30,611 nt of DNA, taken from positions 1-30,611 of the forward strand of contig USNN01000002.1 of the NCBI GenBank assembly GCA_900556185.1. Reading direction: 5' to 3'. The number at the start of each line of letters is the position of its first letter. The first letter of the stretch is position 1. This document shows, piece after piece, positions 23,048 to 30,578 of the stretch. A program made the position numbers and the translations under genes. The notes beneath the pieces are model-generated. The model saw only the letters and a list, made by a program, of their open reading frames with translations, had not been told where the DNA came from and did no database searches. This stretch comes from an uncultured Eubacteriales bacterium. Its GTDB lineage: Bacteria > Bacillota > Clostridia > Christensenellales > UBA1242.

Positions 23048-23569
23048 TTATTCAACTGGGATAATTTTTACATTAGTAGCCTTAGCACCGGTTTCAGACT
23101 GAATAACCGATAAAATCTGTGCTATTTGTTCATCGCCTAAATTGCCATCATCTTTAACAATAACATTATAATATGAACTGCCTATGGTAACAACTGCATC
23201 TTCAAAACCTTTTGCTTTAATTAAGCCTTCTAAGATTAATTCTTTTTCCATTTTGGCAGCAAGGTTAGTTTTGCTTTCGGTTGCTGTTGCCTTTTCGCTG
23301 GCGGTTGAATATTCACTAGAGATTATTTCATTTAATAAAGAAAGTTGACTTGCTCTTGCACTATCTCTATCGGTTTTATAGGTTTCAAAAAAGTTGACTG
23401 TTGATGTTGTGGTTGTGCTAGCTGCTTCTTGATTTTGTTTGGATTTTTTAGTAAGCGTGTAATTTAGTACGCCAGTTAAAACTAGTAGCATTGCCATACC
23501 GCATAAAATAAAAGCCTTTTTTCTTTTTTTGATTGCATCTTTTACATGTTTAAAATATACGAATTTCAT
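23048..23569 (-). CDS. spoIIIAH: Stage III sporulation protein AH
   Basis: SpoIIIAH is the mother-cell half of the channel that spans the two forespore membranes and pairs with forespore SpoIIQ. The 173-residue protein has a basic N-terminus, one transmembrane helix (about 20-38), a linker rich in Ser/Thr/Ala, and a C-terminal YscJ/FliF-like ring-building domain (EKELILEGLIKAKGFEDAVVTI onward, ending ATNVKIIPVE). It is shorter than the B. subtilis protein (218), mostly in the linker. It is last in the spoIIIA operon, 30 bases after spoIIIAG with AAGGAGAT. No terminator is visible after it. Confidence 0.92.
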   Translation of the reverse strand: MKFVYFKHVKDAIKKRKKAFILCGMAMLLVLTGVLNYTLTKKSKQNQEAASTTTTSTVNFFETYKTDRDSARASQLSLLNEIISSEYSTASEKATATESKTNLAAKMEKELILEGLIKAKGFEDAVVTIGSSYYNVIVKDDGNLGDEQIAQILSVIQSETGAKATNVKIIPVE

Positions 23570-23599
23570 AAATAATTATCTCCTTATAATAAAATAATA

Positions 23600-24160
23600 T
23601 TACTTACTTTTGCCTGATAGAACCTCTATTTTAGAATTTTGAATATTTAATGCAACCGCTACGGCATTTATCACCATAAGTCGCAATTTTTCATCATTTA
23701 CGCCATCCGCCACTATAAGTACGCCAGTTATTTCTGGATAAACTTCTACGCTAACAACTGGGTTAGAACTACTGCCATCTTTTTCAAAAACAATTTCCGA
23801 TTTATACTTACCGCTTTTGCCATCTGAATCTAGTTGTTTGTCTTCATCCACCGCATAAACCTTTTTTACAGACGACTCGGTCATTATAAACACCTTAACA
23901 TTTTCGACCCCTTTAATAGACGACAATATTGTGGTTAGTCTGGTTTCTAGCCCGGTTACATAATCGGTTTCTACACCCTGGCTAGTCTGATTATTTTCTT
24001 CGTTTTTATAACTTAGGGCAGAAGACTTTGGTTTAAACGACTTTATAAAAATTATTAGCATAATAACTGCAAGCAGTCCTGCAATAACAAGTTGAAATTT
24101 TTTACTTAATTTTCCGCCCGAATTTAATTTTGCCTTGATTTTATCTATTAACTTACCCAT
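23600..24160 (-). CDS. spoIIIAG: Stage III sporulation protein AG
   Basis: SpoIIIAG forms a large ring in the outer forespore membrane as part of the SpoIIIA-SpoIIQ complex. The 186-residue protein has a short cytoplasmic N-terminus, one transmembrane helix (about 23-39) and an extracytoplasmic domain beginning YVTGLETRLTTILSSIKGVENVKVFIMTES, the typical AG ring-building start. The C-terminal GVLIVADGVNDEKLRLMVINAVAVALNI segment is characteristic. The start ATG 24160 overlaps the spoIIIAF end by 13 bases and uses GGTGAG in that gene as ribosome-binding site. Length is slightly shorter than B. subtilis (229). Confidence 0.94.
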   Translation of the reverse strand: MGKLIDKIKAKLNSGGKLSKKFQLVIAGLLAVIMLIIFIKSFKPKSSALSYKNEENNQTSQGVETDYVTGLETRLTTILSSIKGVENVKVFIMTESSVKKVYAVDEDKQLDSDGKSGKYKSEIVFEKDGSSSNPVVSVEVYPEITGVLIVADGVNDEKLRLMVINAVAVALNIQNSKIEVLSGKSK

Positions 24161-24591
24161 ACACTCACCGCCTGCTTATCTATTTTTAATACTTTAGATA
24201 CAACTTCTTTCGTTTTCTCTATATACACTTCATCAGTTATATACACGGTCACCGATGTGTATTTGGTTTCTAGTTCGTCAATCTCGAAATCTATTGAAAC
24301 ACTTGTGCAATCTACGCCTTCATTTTTGAGTATTTTTTTTAAGTTTTGCTCGGTGTAATCAATTTTGTCTTTAATAATCCGCGCACTAGTTTCACCTAGT
24401 GAAAAACTAGTATTTGTTGAACTTGAATTTATATTACTAAAAAAACTAATAACCCCAGACGAAAAAAGAACCAGCACCACCAAACTAAAAGCCATATATA
24501 ATGATTTTTTCATTACTTTTGTTGGGCAAAACAACTCCACAACCAAAACTAGTACAATTATGCCAGAAATGGATAATAAAAATATTTTCAC
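24148..24591 (-). CDS. spoIIIAF: Stage III sporulation protein AF
   Basis: SpoIIIAF is a membrane component of the SpoIIIA complex. The 147-residue protein has two N-terminal transmembrane helices (about 5-22 and 32-51) and a soluble domain (about 75-147) with a ring-building-like fold ending in KIDKQAVSVWVS. I chose the GTG at 24591, whose G is the last base of the spoIIIAE TAG stop, with GTGGGGTGG upstream. A longer frame opening inside spoIIIAE (24654) has no ribosome-binding site and would remove the expected N-terminal helix start. Length then fits the family (about 200 or less). Confidence 0.88.
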   Translation of the reverse strand: MKIFLLSISGIIVLVLVVELFCPTKVMKKSLYMAFSLVVLVLFSSGVISFFSNINSSSTNTSFSLGETSARIIKDKIDYTEQNLKKILKNEGVDCTSVSIDFEIDELETKYTSVTVYITDEVYIEKTKEVVSKVLKIDKQAVSVWVS

Positions 24592-25778
24592 TACACCACC
24601 CCACTTCCTATACTCATAATTAAATACACCGCAACAAAGCAAAGCAAAAAGCAAGCCACAACTCCAGCAAACATAAACTTAAACACGGTTGCAAGGTCAC
24701 CTAAAAAACTAGTAAGTCGCTTCATACCCAGTGGTTCAACTAACCCACTTGTGAGTTTTAGCCCTAGGTTATACACAATAATTTTTATTACAAAACCAAC
24801 CACCACCGAAAATAAAATTATTATCCCAAGCGTTCCTACTGCATTTTTTATGAGTACACTGCCAATTTTAAATATCTCGTAACTATCCGATACATACCCA
24901 CCAACTAGCGGTACATAACTTTTAATTGCGTATTTTGCTGTTTTTATAGACAATTTATCTTTTGTAGAACTAGTAATGCCTGCAATAGACAAGTACCCCA
25001 TAAATATGGTAAACCCAAGCCCAAATGCCCATTTAAACGTGCTTGCAAAAAACTCTTTTAACTTGTTGAGTTTTATGCTTTCTGTTAAGTTAGATAGCAC
25101 CGATAAAACCAAATAAAGCGTTACAATAGACGTTGTTAAAAAAATAACCACCTCTATAACCACACCCGTTAACACCACAACCATTGGTTCTATTACCGCA
25201 CTTGTAGATACCCCACCAACTGCCACGAGTAACGATAAAATTATTGGTAAGATTGCTTCCATAACCGTTTTAAGTTTTAAAAGAACCGATGTTGTGCTGG
25301 TTAAAAAATCAGAAACCACAACCACTAAAATTGTTAACAGTACTATCAAAACAGCAAAATTAACAATATTAGATATTCCGCTAGACTTTTTAGAAAACGA
25401 CTGCAAATTTTCGCTAAAAGCACCTATTGCCACAATAGTCACAATTAAAATAACAAGTTTTAAAACGCTAGTTATATTGTTCTTTATTCCACCAACAACC
25501 ACACTAAAAATTGTTTGAATGTCTATTTTTTCTTCGCCAGTAATTAAGTCGTATACAATGTCTTTAGCGGACTTACCTTTAAACCCTTCAAGTTCCGAGT
25601 AGTCGCTTTCGTAGTTTTCTAAATTAGATAAGTCTATATCTTCTAATGTTTCGGTCACCACATTTATCGCTTCTTCTTCAGTTGAATTTGTAGCGTATGC
25701 ATATTGAGTTTTTTGCAATAGTCCCCCGCCTAGCCCAACACAAACTAAACCTAATAAAATTACAAAAACTTTTTTCAT
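24591..25778 (-). CDS. spoIIIAE: Stage III sporulation protein AE
   Basis: SpoIIIAE is the polytopic membrane core of the SpoIIIA transport complex. The 395-residue protein starts with a signal-peptide-like MKKVFVILLGLVCVGLGGG and ends that segment at YAYA. An acidic stretch follows (ETLEDIDLSNLENYESDYSELEGF), then eight or so hydrophobic segments to the C-terminus. Conserved pieces include SIKTAKYAIKSYVPLVGGYVSDSYE and GLVEPLGMKRLTSFLGDLATVFKFMFAG. Length equals the B. subtilis protein (about 399). Its ATG overlaps the spoIIIAD stop by 4 bases. Confidence 0.97.
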   Translation of the reverse strand: MKKVFVILLGLVCVGLGGGLLQKTQYAYATNSTEEEAINVVTETLEDIDLSNLENYESDYSELEGFKGKSAKDIVYDLITGEEKIDIQTIFSVVVGGIKNNITSVLKLVILIVTIVAIGAFSENLQSFSKKSSGISNIVNFAVLIVLLTILVVVVSDFLTSTTSVLLKLKTVMEAILPIILSLLVAVGGVSTSAVIEPMVVVLTGVVIEVVIFLTTSIVTLYLVLSVLSNLTESIKLNKLKEFFASTFKWAFGLGFTIFMGYLSIAGITSSTKDKLSIKTAKYAIKSYVPLVGGYVSDSYEIFKIGSVLIKNAVGTLGIIILFSVVVGFVIKIIVYNLGLKLTSGLVEPLGMKRLTSFLGDLATVFKFMFAGVVACFLLCFVAVYLIMSIGSGVV

Positions 25779-26155
25779 AACAAACTCGTTAAAATATTAA
25801 TTAATTTAAAAAGCATTGGTAAACTTATCCCAGCAATAATAACCTTACCCGCAAAAGCCACCTTGTTTGCAATAGAACTAGAGCCACTTTCTTCTGCTAT
25901 GTCCACAACAAATTCGGTTATATAACTAACACCAAGCACCTTAAATAAAAACAGTAAAATTTCGTTAGATATATTTAAACCCGACACAAACCCAACAATT
26001 TTAGAAAGTATATTAGAAGCCAAGTCTATAACAAGCATAAATATAATTAAGCAGGTCGCAAGGTTAACCACAAGAGCAATTTCGGGCTTTAAATTTTTTA
26101 AAATTATATTTAAAATTATTCCAATAATTGCCACACCAATTATAGATAAAAGCAC
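25775..26155 (-). CDS. spoIIIAD: Stage III sporulation protein AD
   Basis: SpoIIIAD is a small multi-pass membrane protein of the SpoIIIA complex. The 126-residue protein has three to four hydrophobic segments and the family stretch EILLFLFKVLGVSYITEFVVDIAEESGSSSIANKVAFAGKVIIAGISLPM, with the conserved E..D.A.D-like pattern. It starts at GTG 26155, sharing a base with the spoIIIAC TAG stop (TAGTG), the same coupling as between AE and AF. Length is close to the B. subtilis protein (133). Confidence 0.96.
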   Translation of the reverse strand: MLLSIIGVAIIGIILNIILKNLKPEIALVVNLATCLIIFMLVIDLASNILSKIVGFVSGLNISNEILLFLFKVLGVSYITEFVVDIAEESGSSSIANKVAFAGKVIIAGISLPMLFKLINILTSLL

Positions 26156-26352
26156 TAACTTAACCCAAACATCACCTTAATAGAAGTAAAAAGGTCAGAA
26201 ATCATATTAAGTATCATTGCAAGCACCAGCATCACCCCAGCGAGCGTTGCAAGGGTGGCTATCTCACTTTTGCCCGCATGATTTAATATTTGAGTTATAA
26301 CAACAGTTAATATGCCAATAGCAGCAATTTGAAAAAGAATTGTAACCGACAT
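26155..26352 (-). CDS. spoIIIAC: Stage III sporulation protein AC
   Basis: SpoIIIAC is a 65-residue protein with two transmembrane helices (about 3-22 and 30-52) separated by a short loop HAGKSEIATLATLAG, in which the H-GK-E pattern is a hallmark of the family. It works in the SpoIIIA membrane complex. Length matches B. subtilis (68). It has a strong AGGAGA ribosome-binding site and lies 12 bases after spoIIIAB. Confidence 0.96.
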   Translation of the reverse strand: MSVTILFQIAAIGILTVVITQILNHAGKSEIATLATLAGVMLVLAMILNMISDLFTSIKVMFGLS

Positions 26353-26364
26353 AACAGCGTTCTC

Positions 26365-26829
26365 CTAAATAAGCAAAATTACTAAAAGTATTCCAATCAA
26401 CAAACTAATTTTTATAGCCAAACTTCCATATTTGTTTTTTAGTTTTGTTGCCTTTTCTAGGTTATACTTTTCTTTAGTTATAAGCACTTTAATTATATTT
26501 GTGTCAGTTTCTAAATTTGCCTTACCAATTTCGTTTAGGTCACGCTGGCAGGCTTTAATTTCTTCTGGTTTTATAGACTCTATTTTTATTTCATCACCGC
26601 CATTTTTAATGAATAAAAGCAGAAATTTTCTAAAGCCAGTGTGGTTATCTCCCGCGAACTTTTCTACCACGCTTTGCAGTTTATCCTGGCAAAAACTAAG
26701 GTTGTTATCATACACATACAAAAACTCTATAAAGTCATTATAAAACCGCACCCTATCATCTAAATATTTATAAATCATCACGCCAATATACACACAACCA
26801 AAACACACAATTCCATACAGAATAATCAT
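26365..26829 (-). CDS. spoIIIAB: Stage III sporulation protein AB
   Basis: SpoIIIAB resembles GspF-type inner membrane proteins of secretion systems and probably works with the SpoIIIAA ATPase. The 154-residue protein has an N-terminal transmembrane helix, a helical cytoplasmic domain with the family pattern RVRFYNDFIEFLYVYDNNLSF, and a C-terminal transmembrane helix (about 135-154). Length is slightly below B. subtilis (171). Its ATG overlaps the spoIIIAA stop by 4 bases (ATGA), so the pair is translationally coupled. Confidence 0.94.
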   Translation of the reverse strand: MIILYGIVCFGCVYIGVMIYKYLDDRVRFYNDFIEFLYVYDNNLSFCQDKLQSVVEKFAGDNHTGFRKFLLLFIKNGGDEIKIESIKPEEIKACQRDLNEIGKANLETDTNIIKVLITKEKYNLEKATKLKNKYGSLAIKISLLIGILLVILLI

Positions 26830-27737
26830 AAGTTATCCACAATTGGGTCTAAGTCGCCATTTAAAATATATTCAACCGTTCCCATACCCTTTCTAGACGA
26901 TAGCACCACAAATCTTTCAAAAATTCTAGACCTTAAAATCTCATTAAAATCGTTTCTTCGCTTTAGTTCTTGTTCGTTGGTTGCGTGTATTGTTGCAATA
27001 ACCTTGACGCCACTTAAACTTGCCTTTTTAATGCAGGCCAGGTCACCTTCCCCGCCAATTTCGTCGGTTATAATAACATCTGGTCGTAACGACCGAATAC
27101 CATACCCAAAACTATAACTTTTTGCACCGCCAGATATTACATCGCTAAATTCACCAACATCCAGCCCACACTCGCCATTTGTTACACACGCTATTTCATA
27201 TCTTTCATCTACAATTAAACTATTTATAACCTTAGTTTCTGATGATAAGTTTCTTGCTATATCTCGAATTATGGTAGTTTTACCGCACCCAGGGGGAGCA
27301 ATTATTAATGTATTTTTAACAACTCCATTCACCACAATATATGGCATTATGTGGCTTGCTGAGTTTTTAACTTCATGCGGAACTCTTATAACTACCGCGC
27401 TTAAGTTTTTAATTGTTCGCACACTGTTATTTTCATCTAGCACAATTTCACCCGCCAAACCCACTCTTAGCCCCGTAGCCGTTGTTATAAAGCCTTGCTT
27501 TATTTGGTTATTGTATCTATACACCGACATTTCGGTGGCTTTTAATAAGATATAGTCTAATAGTTTTTTATCTGCACAAATTGGGTAATGATTTTTATCT
27601 CTCAGTTCTATATAGTCGCCATAATAATTAATCATTATTGGCTTTTTTGCCCGCACCCGAATTTCATATATACCAAACTCATTAAATCTAGACTTTATAA
27701 TTTCAGATATCTCATATGGTAAAATTTCTCCAACCAT
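26826..27737 (-). CDS. spoIIIAA: Stage III sporulation protein AA, ATPase
   Basis: SpoIIIAA is a cytoplasmic secretion-type ATPase that powers the SpoIIIA apparatus in the mother cell. The 303-residue protein has an N-terminal domain (EIRVRAKKPIMINY), then Walker A APPGCGKTT (147-155), Walker B PDVIITDEIGGEGD (219-232) and the KVIATIHATNEQE segment after it. I chose the ATG at 27737 because AAAGGAG is seven bases upstream. The ATG at 27743 would be only one base from that site, too close; it would add two residues. It opens the eight-gene spoIIIA operon with a candidate sigma-E promoter ahead. Confidence 0.97.
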   Translation of the reverse strand: MVGEILPYEISEIIKSRFNEFGIYEIRVRAKKPIMINYYGDYIELRDKNHYPICADKKLLDYILLKATEMSVYRYNNQIKQGFITTATGLRVGLAGEIVLDENNSVRTIKNLSAVVIRVPHEVKNSASHIMPYIVVNGVVKNTLIIAPPGCGKTTIIRDIARNLSSETKVINSLIVDERYEIACVTNGECGLDVGEFSDVISGGAKSYSFGYGIRSLRPDVIITDEIGGEGDLACIKKASLSGVKVIATIHATNEQELKRRNDFNEILRSRIFERFVVLSSRKGMGTVEYILNGDLDPIVDNL

Positions 27738-27756
27738 ACACATTCTCCTTTACCAA

Positions 27757-27786
27757 AGTGTATTAGTTAGTTGGTTTTCTTATCAC
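27757..27786 (-). promoter_or_regulatory. Candidate sigma-E promoter for spoIIIA
   Basis: On the minus strand AATACACT (27757-27764) matches the sigma-E -10 box at seven of eight positions. GTGATAA lies 15 bases upstream (27780-27786). B. subtilis spoIIIA is sigma-E controlled. The -35 box is weak, so confidence is limited. Confidence 0.4.
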
Positions 27787-27812
27787 TAAAATGGTGCCAA
27801 TAATTTTGTCGA

Positions 27813-27851
27813 CACATAAAAACACCCAAGGAAATGTTCCTTGAGTGTTTA
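27813..27851 (-). terminator. Terminator of spoVAC
   Basis: AACACCCAAGGAA (27821-27833) pairs with TTCCTTGAGTGTT (27837-27849) around a 3-base loop. TTTTTATG follows on the minus strand. It lies 4 bases after the spoVAC stop, making spoVAC a single-gene transcript separate from spoIIIA. Confidence 0.9.
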
Positions 27852-27853
27852 AT

Positions 27854-28399
27854 TTAAAACCCACATATTAAATATATAATTCCGACAATTATAGAGAATG
27901 TTACACCATTCACAAGCACTGGACCCGCCACATAGAACATTTTTGCACCAAGCCCAAATACCAAGCCTTCTTGTCTAAATTCCATTGCACTAGATGCTAT
28001 AGAGTTCGCAAAACCCGTTATTGGTATAACCGTACCAGCCCCAGCGTATCTTCCAAGCAAGTCAAATACTCCAAAGCCTGTAAATATGGTTGTTAATAAT
28101 ATTATTATTAGATTTATCCAACTAGATACTGTTTTAAAGTTCATAACTGGGTCAAAAGATTTTAATATATCACCTATCATTTGCCCAAAGCAACAAATTA
28201 GCCCCCCAATAATAAAGGCATGATACAATGTCTTTAGCCAAGAGCCTTTGGGCGATTTTGCTTCTACATAACCAAGATATATTTCATTACGCTTTTCAAA
28301 GTTGCGTTTACTATCTGCTTCAAACAACTTGTTCATAGTTTTTGCAGTTTCTTTAGCACCATTAGAATTAATTTCACTTCTAGATTGAGTTTTTTTCAT
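27854..28399 (-). CDS. spoVAC: Stage V sporulation protein AC (SpoVAC)
   Basis: SpoVAC is an inner-spore-membrane protein of the SpoVA system that moves Ca-dipicolinate into the spore and out during germination. The B. subtilis protein acts as a mechanosensitive channel. The 181-residue protein has a charged N-terminal extension (1-45) and four hydrophobic segments. The family signatures are AFIIGGLICCFGQMIGD, TTIFTGFGVFDLLGRYAGAGTVIPITGFANSIASSAMEFRQEGLVFGLG and the C-terminal helix. It aligns better with SpoVAC than with the related but shorter SpoVAEb. AGGAGAG ribosome-binding site. No spoVAD or spoVAE follows it here, unlike the usual AC-AD-AE order. The 28400-28516 gap to the divergent lipoprotein holds no promoter I would trust. 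Confidence 0.93.
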   Translation of the reverse strand: MKKTQSRSEINSNGAKETAKTMNKLFEADSKRNFEKRNEIYLGYVEAKSPKGSWLKTLYHAFIIGGLICCFGQMIGDILKSFDPVMNFKTVSSWINLIIILLTTIFTGFGVFDLLGRYAGAGTVIPITGFANSIASSAMEFRQEGLVFGLGAKMFYVAGPVLVNGVTFSIIVGIIYLICGF

Positions 28400-28516
28400 A
28401 TTCTCTCCTATATTCTAGCAAAATTATTTACACAAATTTAATAATTATTCGCAACTAATAGAATTTTTTAATAGGCTTTGCAAATACTAAGCATATAAAA
28501 ATTTTTGGAGTATAAT

Positions 28517-30409
28517 ATGAAAAAATTTATATGTATATTACTTATTTTAATTAGTGTGCCACTATTTTGTGCTTGCGAAGTGTCTAACACCGAACTCGCT
28601 AATTCTCTAGAAGGCAATTTAACTAGGCTTGTGTATTCTATAGGCTACCTAGATAGCATATCCACCGAAGAATTATCAAATGTTGTTAATAACTCTAGCT
28701 ACTTTACTAATAGTTCGTTGTATAACGGAACTATGAACCCAATAGTAACTGATACACCAATCGAAGAAAATACCACTAGCACCTTAGATAATAGCGCTGG
28801 CCTAAATGGTCCAGAAGTTGCACTGTCTGGCGGACTTGTCGCAAGTGTAACCCCATCTACTAACACATCATATAGATACAGAACCTACACAAGCGGGTTG
28901 AACAACAATTTAACCACCAACACATCGGTAGACGGCGAAACCACTAGTAATGTTGGCGTTGTAGATTTATCTTTAATAGAAAACAACGAAGAAATGTTAA
29001 ACAGTATATTAATTGAAATTAGTGGCAAGCGTGGAATAATAATGCTTTATTGCACCGACCTTAGAAGCGGTAAAGCCACACTATCTAACGAAGATAAACT
29101 TGCAATAAATGAATATAACGCAATAATAAAAGAAACAACTAACTACTTAAATAATAACGCAGGCACCCTAACCAACTACTTTAATGGTATTTCTAGCATA
29201 AGCACAAACGAAAACTCAGCCGAACTTATAAATGCAAAATTAATACGTGCAAACGAACTATTAAAAACAAGGTATGCAAAACTAGACACTTGCTTAGACT
29301 CGCTAGACGCAGTTATAAACATTTTAGTTAATAGTATTGGCAGTAATTATGCCGAATTATACAACAATTCGCTTAATAACACTATAAATAACAGCCAAGT
29401 CAATACGCAAATGAATAATAATTTAGATACCAACATTAATTTAGATAACTCAAATATGGTAGATGGTCAAAACGGATTAAATGGTGATAATAATATTGTA
29501 GACAATTCTCTAAACCCAGTTTTAGATAACACAACCAATAATGGTATGCAAAACTCGTGTTGTCCATATTGCAACAACAATAACTGTAACTGCGGAAATG
29601 CGAATACTGGTTTTAGCCCTACTTTGCTTCCAAACGCCCCAGCAGTGCCTACTAACAACTTCGATAACATAAACAATTTGAATAATAACAATTGTTGCAC
29701 ACCAAATAACAACCAAGTAACCACTTACCCAGGCAATTTTCTTATTTCAAATAATTATACAAACAATTTAGATGGAAACAATTGCTGTAACAATGTTAAT
29801 AACACTAGTAACCTAAACAATAATTCAAACACCACACCAAACAATAATAACTTAAATAATACAAATAGTTTAGTAAACACAAATAATAATTCAACCAATA
29901 CTAACGGCATAGCAAGTAACAACCCTGGAAATTTAGCTAATGGCAACGCAAATACTATAAATAATAATATAGCAGATAACGCAAACGGCTTAACTGAAAC
30001 AGAAATAATATTAAATGGCGGACTTGTTAAAAACCAAAACAATGAAAATATTCCTGCAAAAAATATAAATTCATTAGTTGCAAATAAAACAATAAAGACT
30101 CCACAAACCTTAGAAAAAATTAACGAAACACCAGAACTTGTGCAAGAACTTAAGGTTGGTAGACCAGTAGAAATAGAAAAACAAGAAACCAAGACTGAAA
30201 AAGTGAAACCAAACATAACTGTTGATGAATACACAGAAAGCGAAAAAGAATTATTGCCAGACACCTTGCCTTTCACATCAACTAAAGACATCCCTCAAGA
30301 ACTTAAACCATTAAAATATGGTGAACTAGGAATGATTAGTAAAATAAAAAATCTTCTTCCATTTACTTACGAAGAAGACGATGTAACTAAAAAAATACCT
30401 AGAGTTTAG
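28517..30409 (+). CDS. Unrecognised Asn-rich, Cys-cluster lipoprotein
   Basis: I do not recognise this 630-residue protein. It begins MKKFICILLILISVPLFCAC, a lipoprotein-type signal with C20 (FCAC) or C18 as the lipidation site. A Ser/Thr/Asn-rich stretch follows (21-148), then a helical, probably folded domain (about 150-280, including IRANELLKTRYAKLDTCLDSL). Next is a 208-residue tract (284-491) in which 83 residues are Asn, and then a Lys/Glu/Pro-rich tail. The Asn tract holds Cys clusters CCPYC-N4-CNC (348-359), CC (393-394) and CC (423-424). A GGLV motif occurs at 105-108 and again at 501-504. The ATG at 28517 has GGAG at 28507-28510; an in-frame TTG at 28505 overlaps that site and is less likely. 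Divergent from spoVAC, so a spore surface or germination role is possible but unproven. Confidence 0.8.
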   Translation: MKKFICILLILISVPLFCACEVSNTELANSLEGNLTRLVYSIGYLDSISTEELSNVVNNSSYFTNSSLYNGTMNPIVTDTPIEENTTSTLDNSAGLNGPEVALSGGLVASVTPSTNTSYRYRTYTSGLNNNLTTNTSVDGETTSNVGVVDLSLIENNEEMLNSILIEISGKRGIIMLYCTDLRSGKATLSNEDKLAINEYNAIIKETTNYLNNNAGTLTNYFNGISSISTNENSAELINAKLIRANELLKTRYAKLDTCLDSLDAVINILVNSIGSNYAELYNNSLNNTINNSQVNTQMNNNLDTNINLDNSNMVDGQNGLNGDNNIVDNSLNPVLDNTTNNGMQNSCCPYCNNNNCNCGNANTGFSPTLLPNAPAVPTNNFDNINNLNNNNCCTPNNNQVTTYPGNFLISNNYTNNLDGNNCCNNVNNTSNLNNNSNTTPNNNNLNNTNSLVNTNNNSTNTNGIASNNPGNLANGNANTINNNIADNANGLTETEIILNGGLVKNQNNENIPAKNINSLVANKTIKTPQTLEKINETPELVQELKVGRPVEIEKQETKTEKVKPNITVDEYTESEKELLPDTLPFTSTKDIPQELKPLKYGELGMISKIKNLLPFTYEEDDVTKKIPRV

Positions 30410-30440
30410 TATTCCCCACCATTTTGTAATTTAATATTGA

Positions 30441-30482
30441 AGAAAAAAATAACCCGTACCTTTTGGTACGAGTTATTTTGTT
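30441..30482. terminator. Bidirectional terminator between the lipoprotein and tRNA-Tyr
   Basis: AATAACCCGTACC (30448-30460) pairs with GGTACGAGTTATT (30465-30477), one mismatch, loop TTTT. TTGTTTTG follows on the plus side and seven T on the minus side. It ends the rightward lipoprotein gene and the leftward tRNA operon. Confidence 0.85.
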
Positions 30483-30483
30483 T

Positions 30484-30568
30484 TGGTGGGAGAGGATGGA
30501 GTCGAACCATCGAAGGCAGAGCCGACGGATTTACAGTCCGTTCCATTTGGCCACTCTGGAATCTTCCC
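30484..30568 (-). tRNA. tRNA-Tyr(GTA)
   Basis: A class II tRNA of 85 bases on the minus strand has anticodon stem ACGGA/TCCGT with loop CTGTAAA (anticodon GTA), a long variable arm typical of bacterial tRNA-Tyr, T-arm GATGG-TTCGACT-CCATC, discriminator A and an encoded CCA (30484-30486). The acceptor arm is imperfect: 5' GGGAAGA faces 3' CTCTCCC, giving four pairs, one G-U and two A-C mismatches (positions 5-68 and 7-66). Confidence 0.9.
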
Positions 30569-30578
30569 ATATTCATAT

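Noticed and set aside
24592..24654. Longer N-terminus for spoIIIAF
   Set aside because: The extension overlaps the spoIIIAE end, lacks its own ribosome-binding site and gives a tryptophan- and cysteine-rich stretch not expected for the family.
28400..28470. Sigma-G promoter for spoVAC (GCGAATA followed by AAATAAT)
   Set aside because: The -35 is acceptable, but the -10 does not match CATnnTA at any sensible spacing.
28470..28499. Sigma-E promoter for the lipoprotein (CATATAAA at 28492-28499)
   Set aside because: The -10 is only a partial match, and the AATAGGC 15 bases upstream is not a convincing -35.
28505..28516. Upstream TTG start for the Asn-rich lipoprotein
   Set aside because: The TTG overlaps the GGAG that serves the ATG at 28517, and starting there would put Glu and Tyr ahead of the signal sequence.
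29350..29990. CRISPR-like or tandem repeat appearance of the AAC/AAT-rich DNA
   Set aside because: There is no fixed repeat unit or spacer length. The pattern is explained by runs of Asn codons inside one open frame.
29755..30291. Minus-strand open frame of 178 codons opposite the lipoprotein
   Set aside because: It reads as Phe/Leu/Val-rich sequence, the mirror of Asn and Lys codons. It has no ribosome-binding site or family resemblance.
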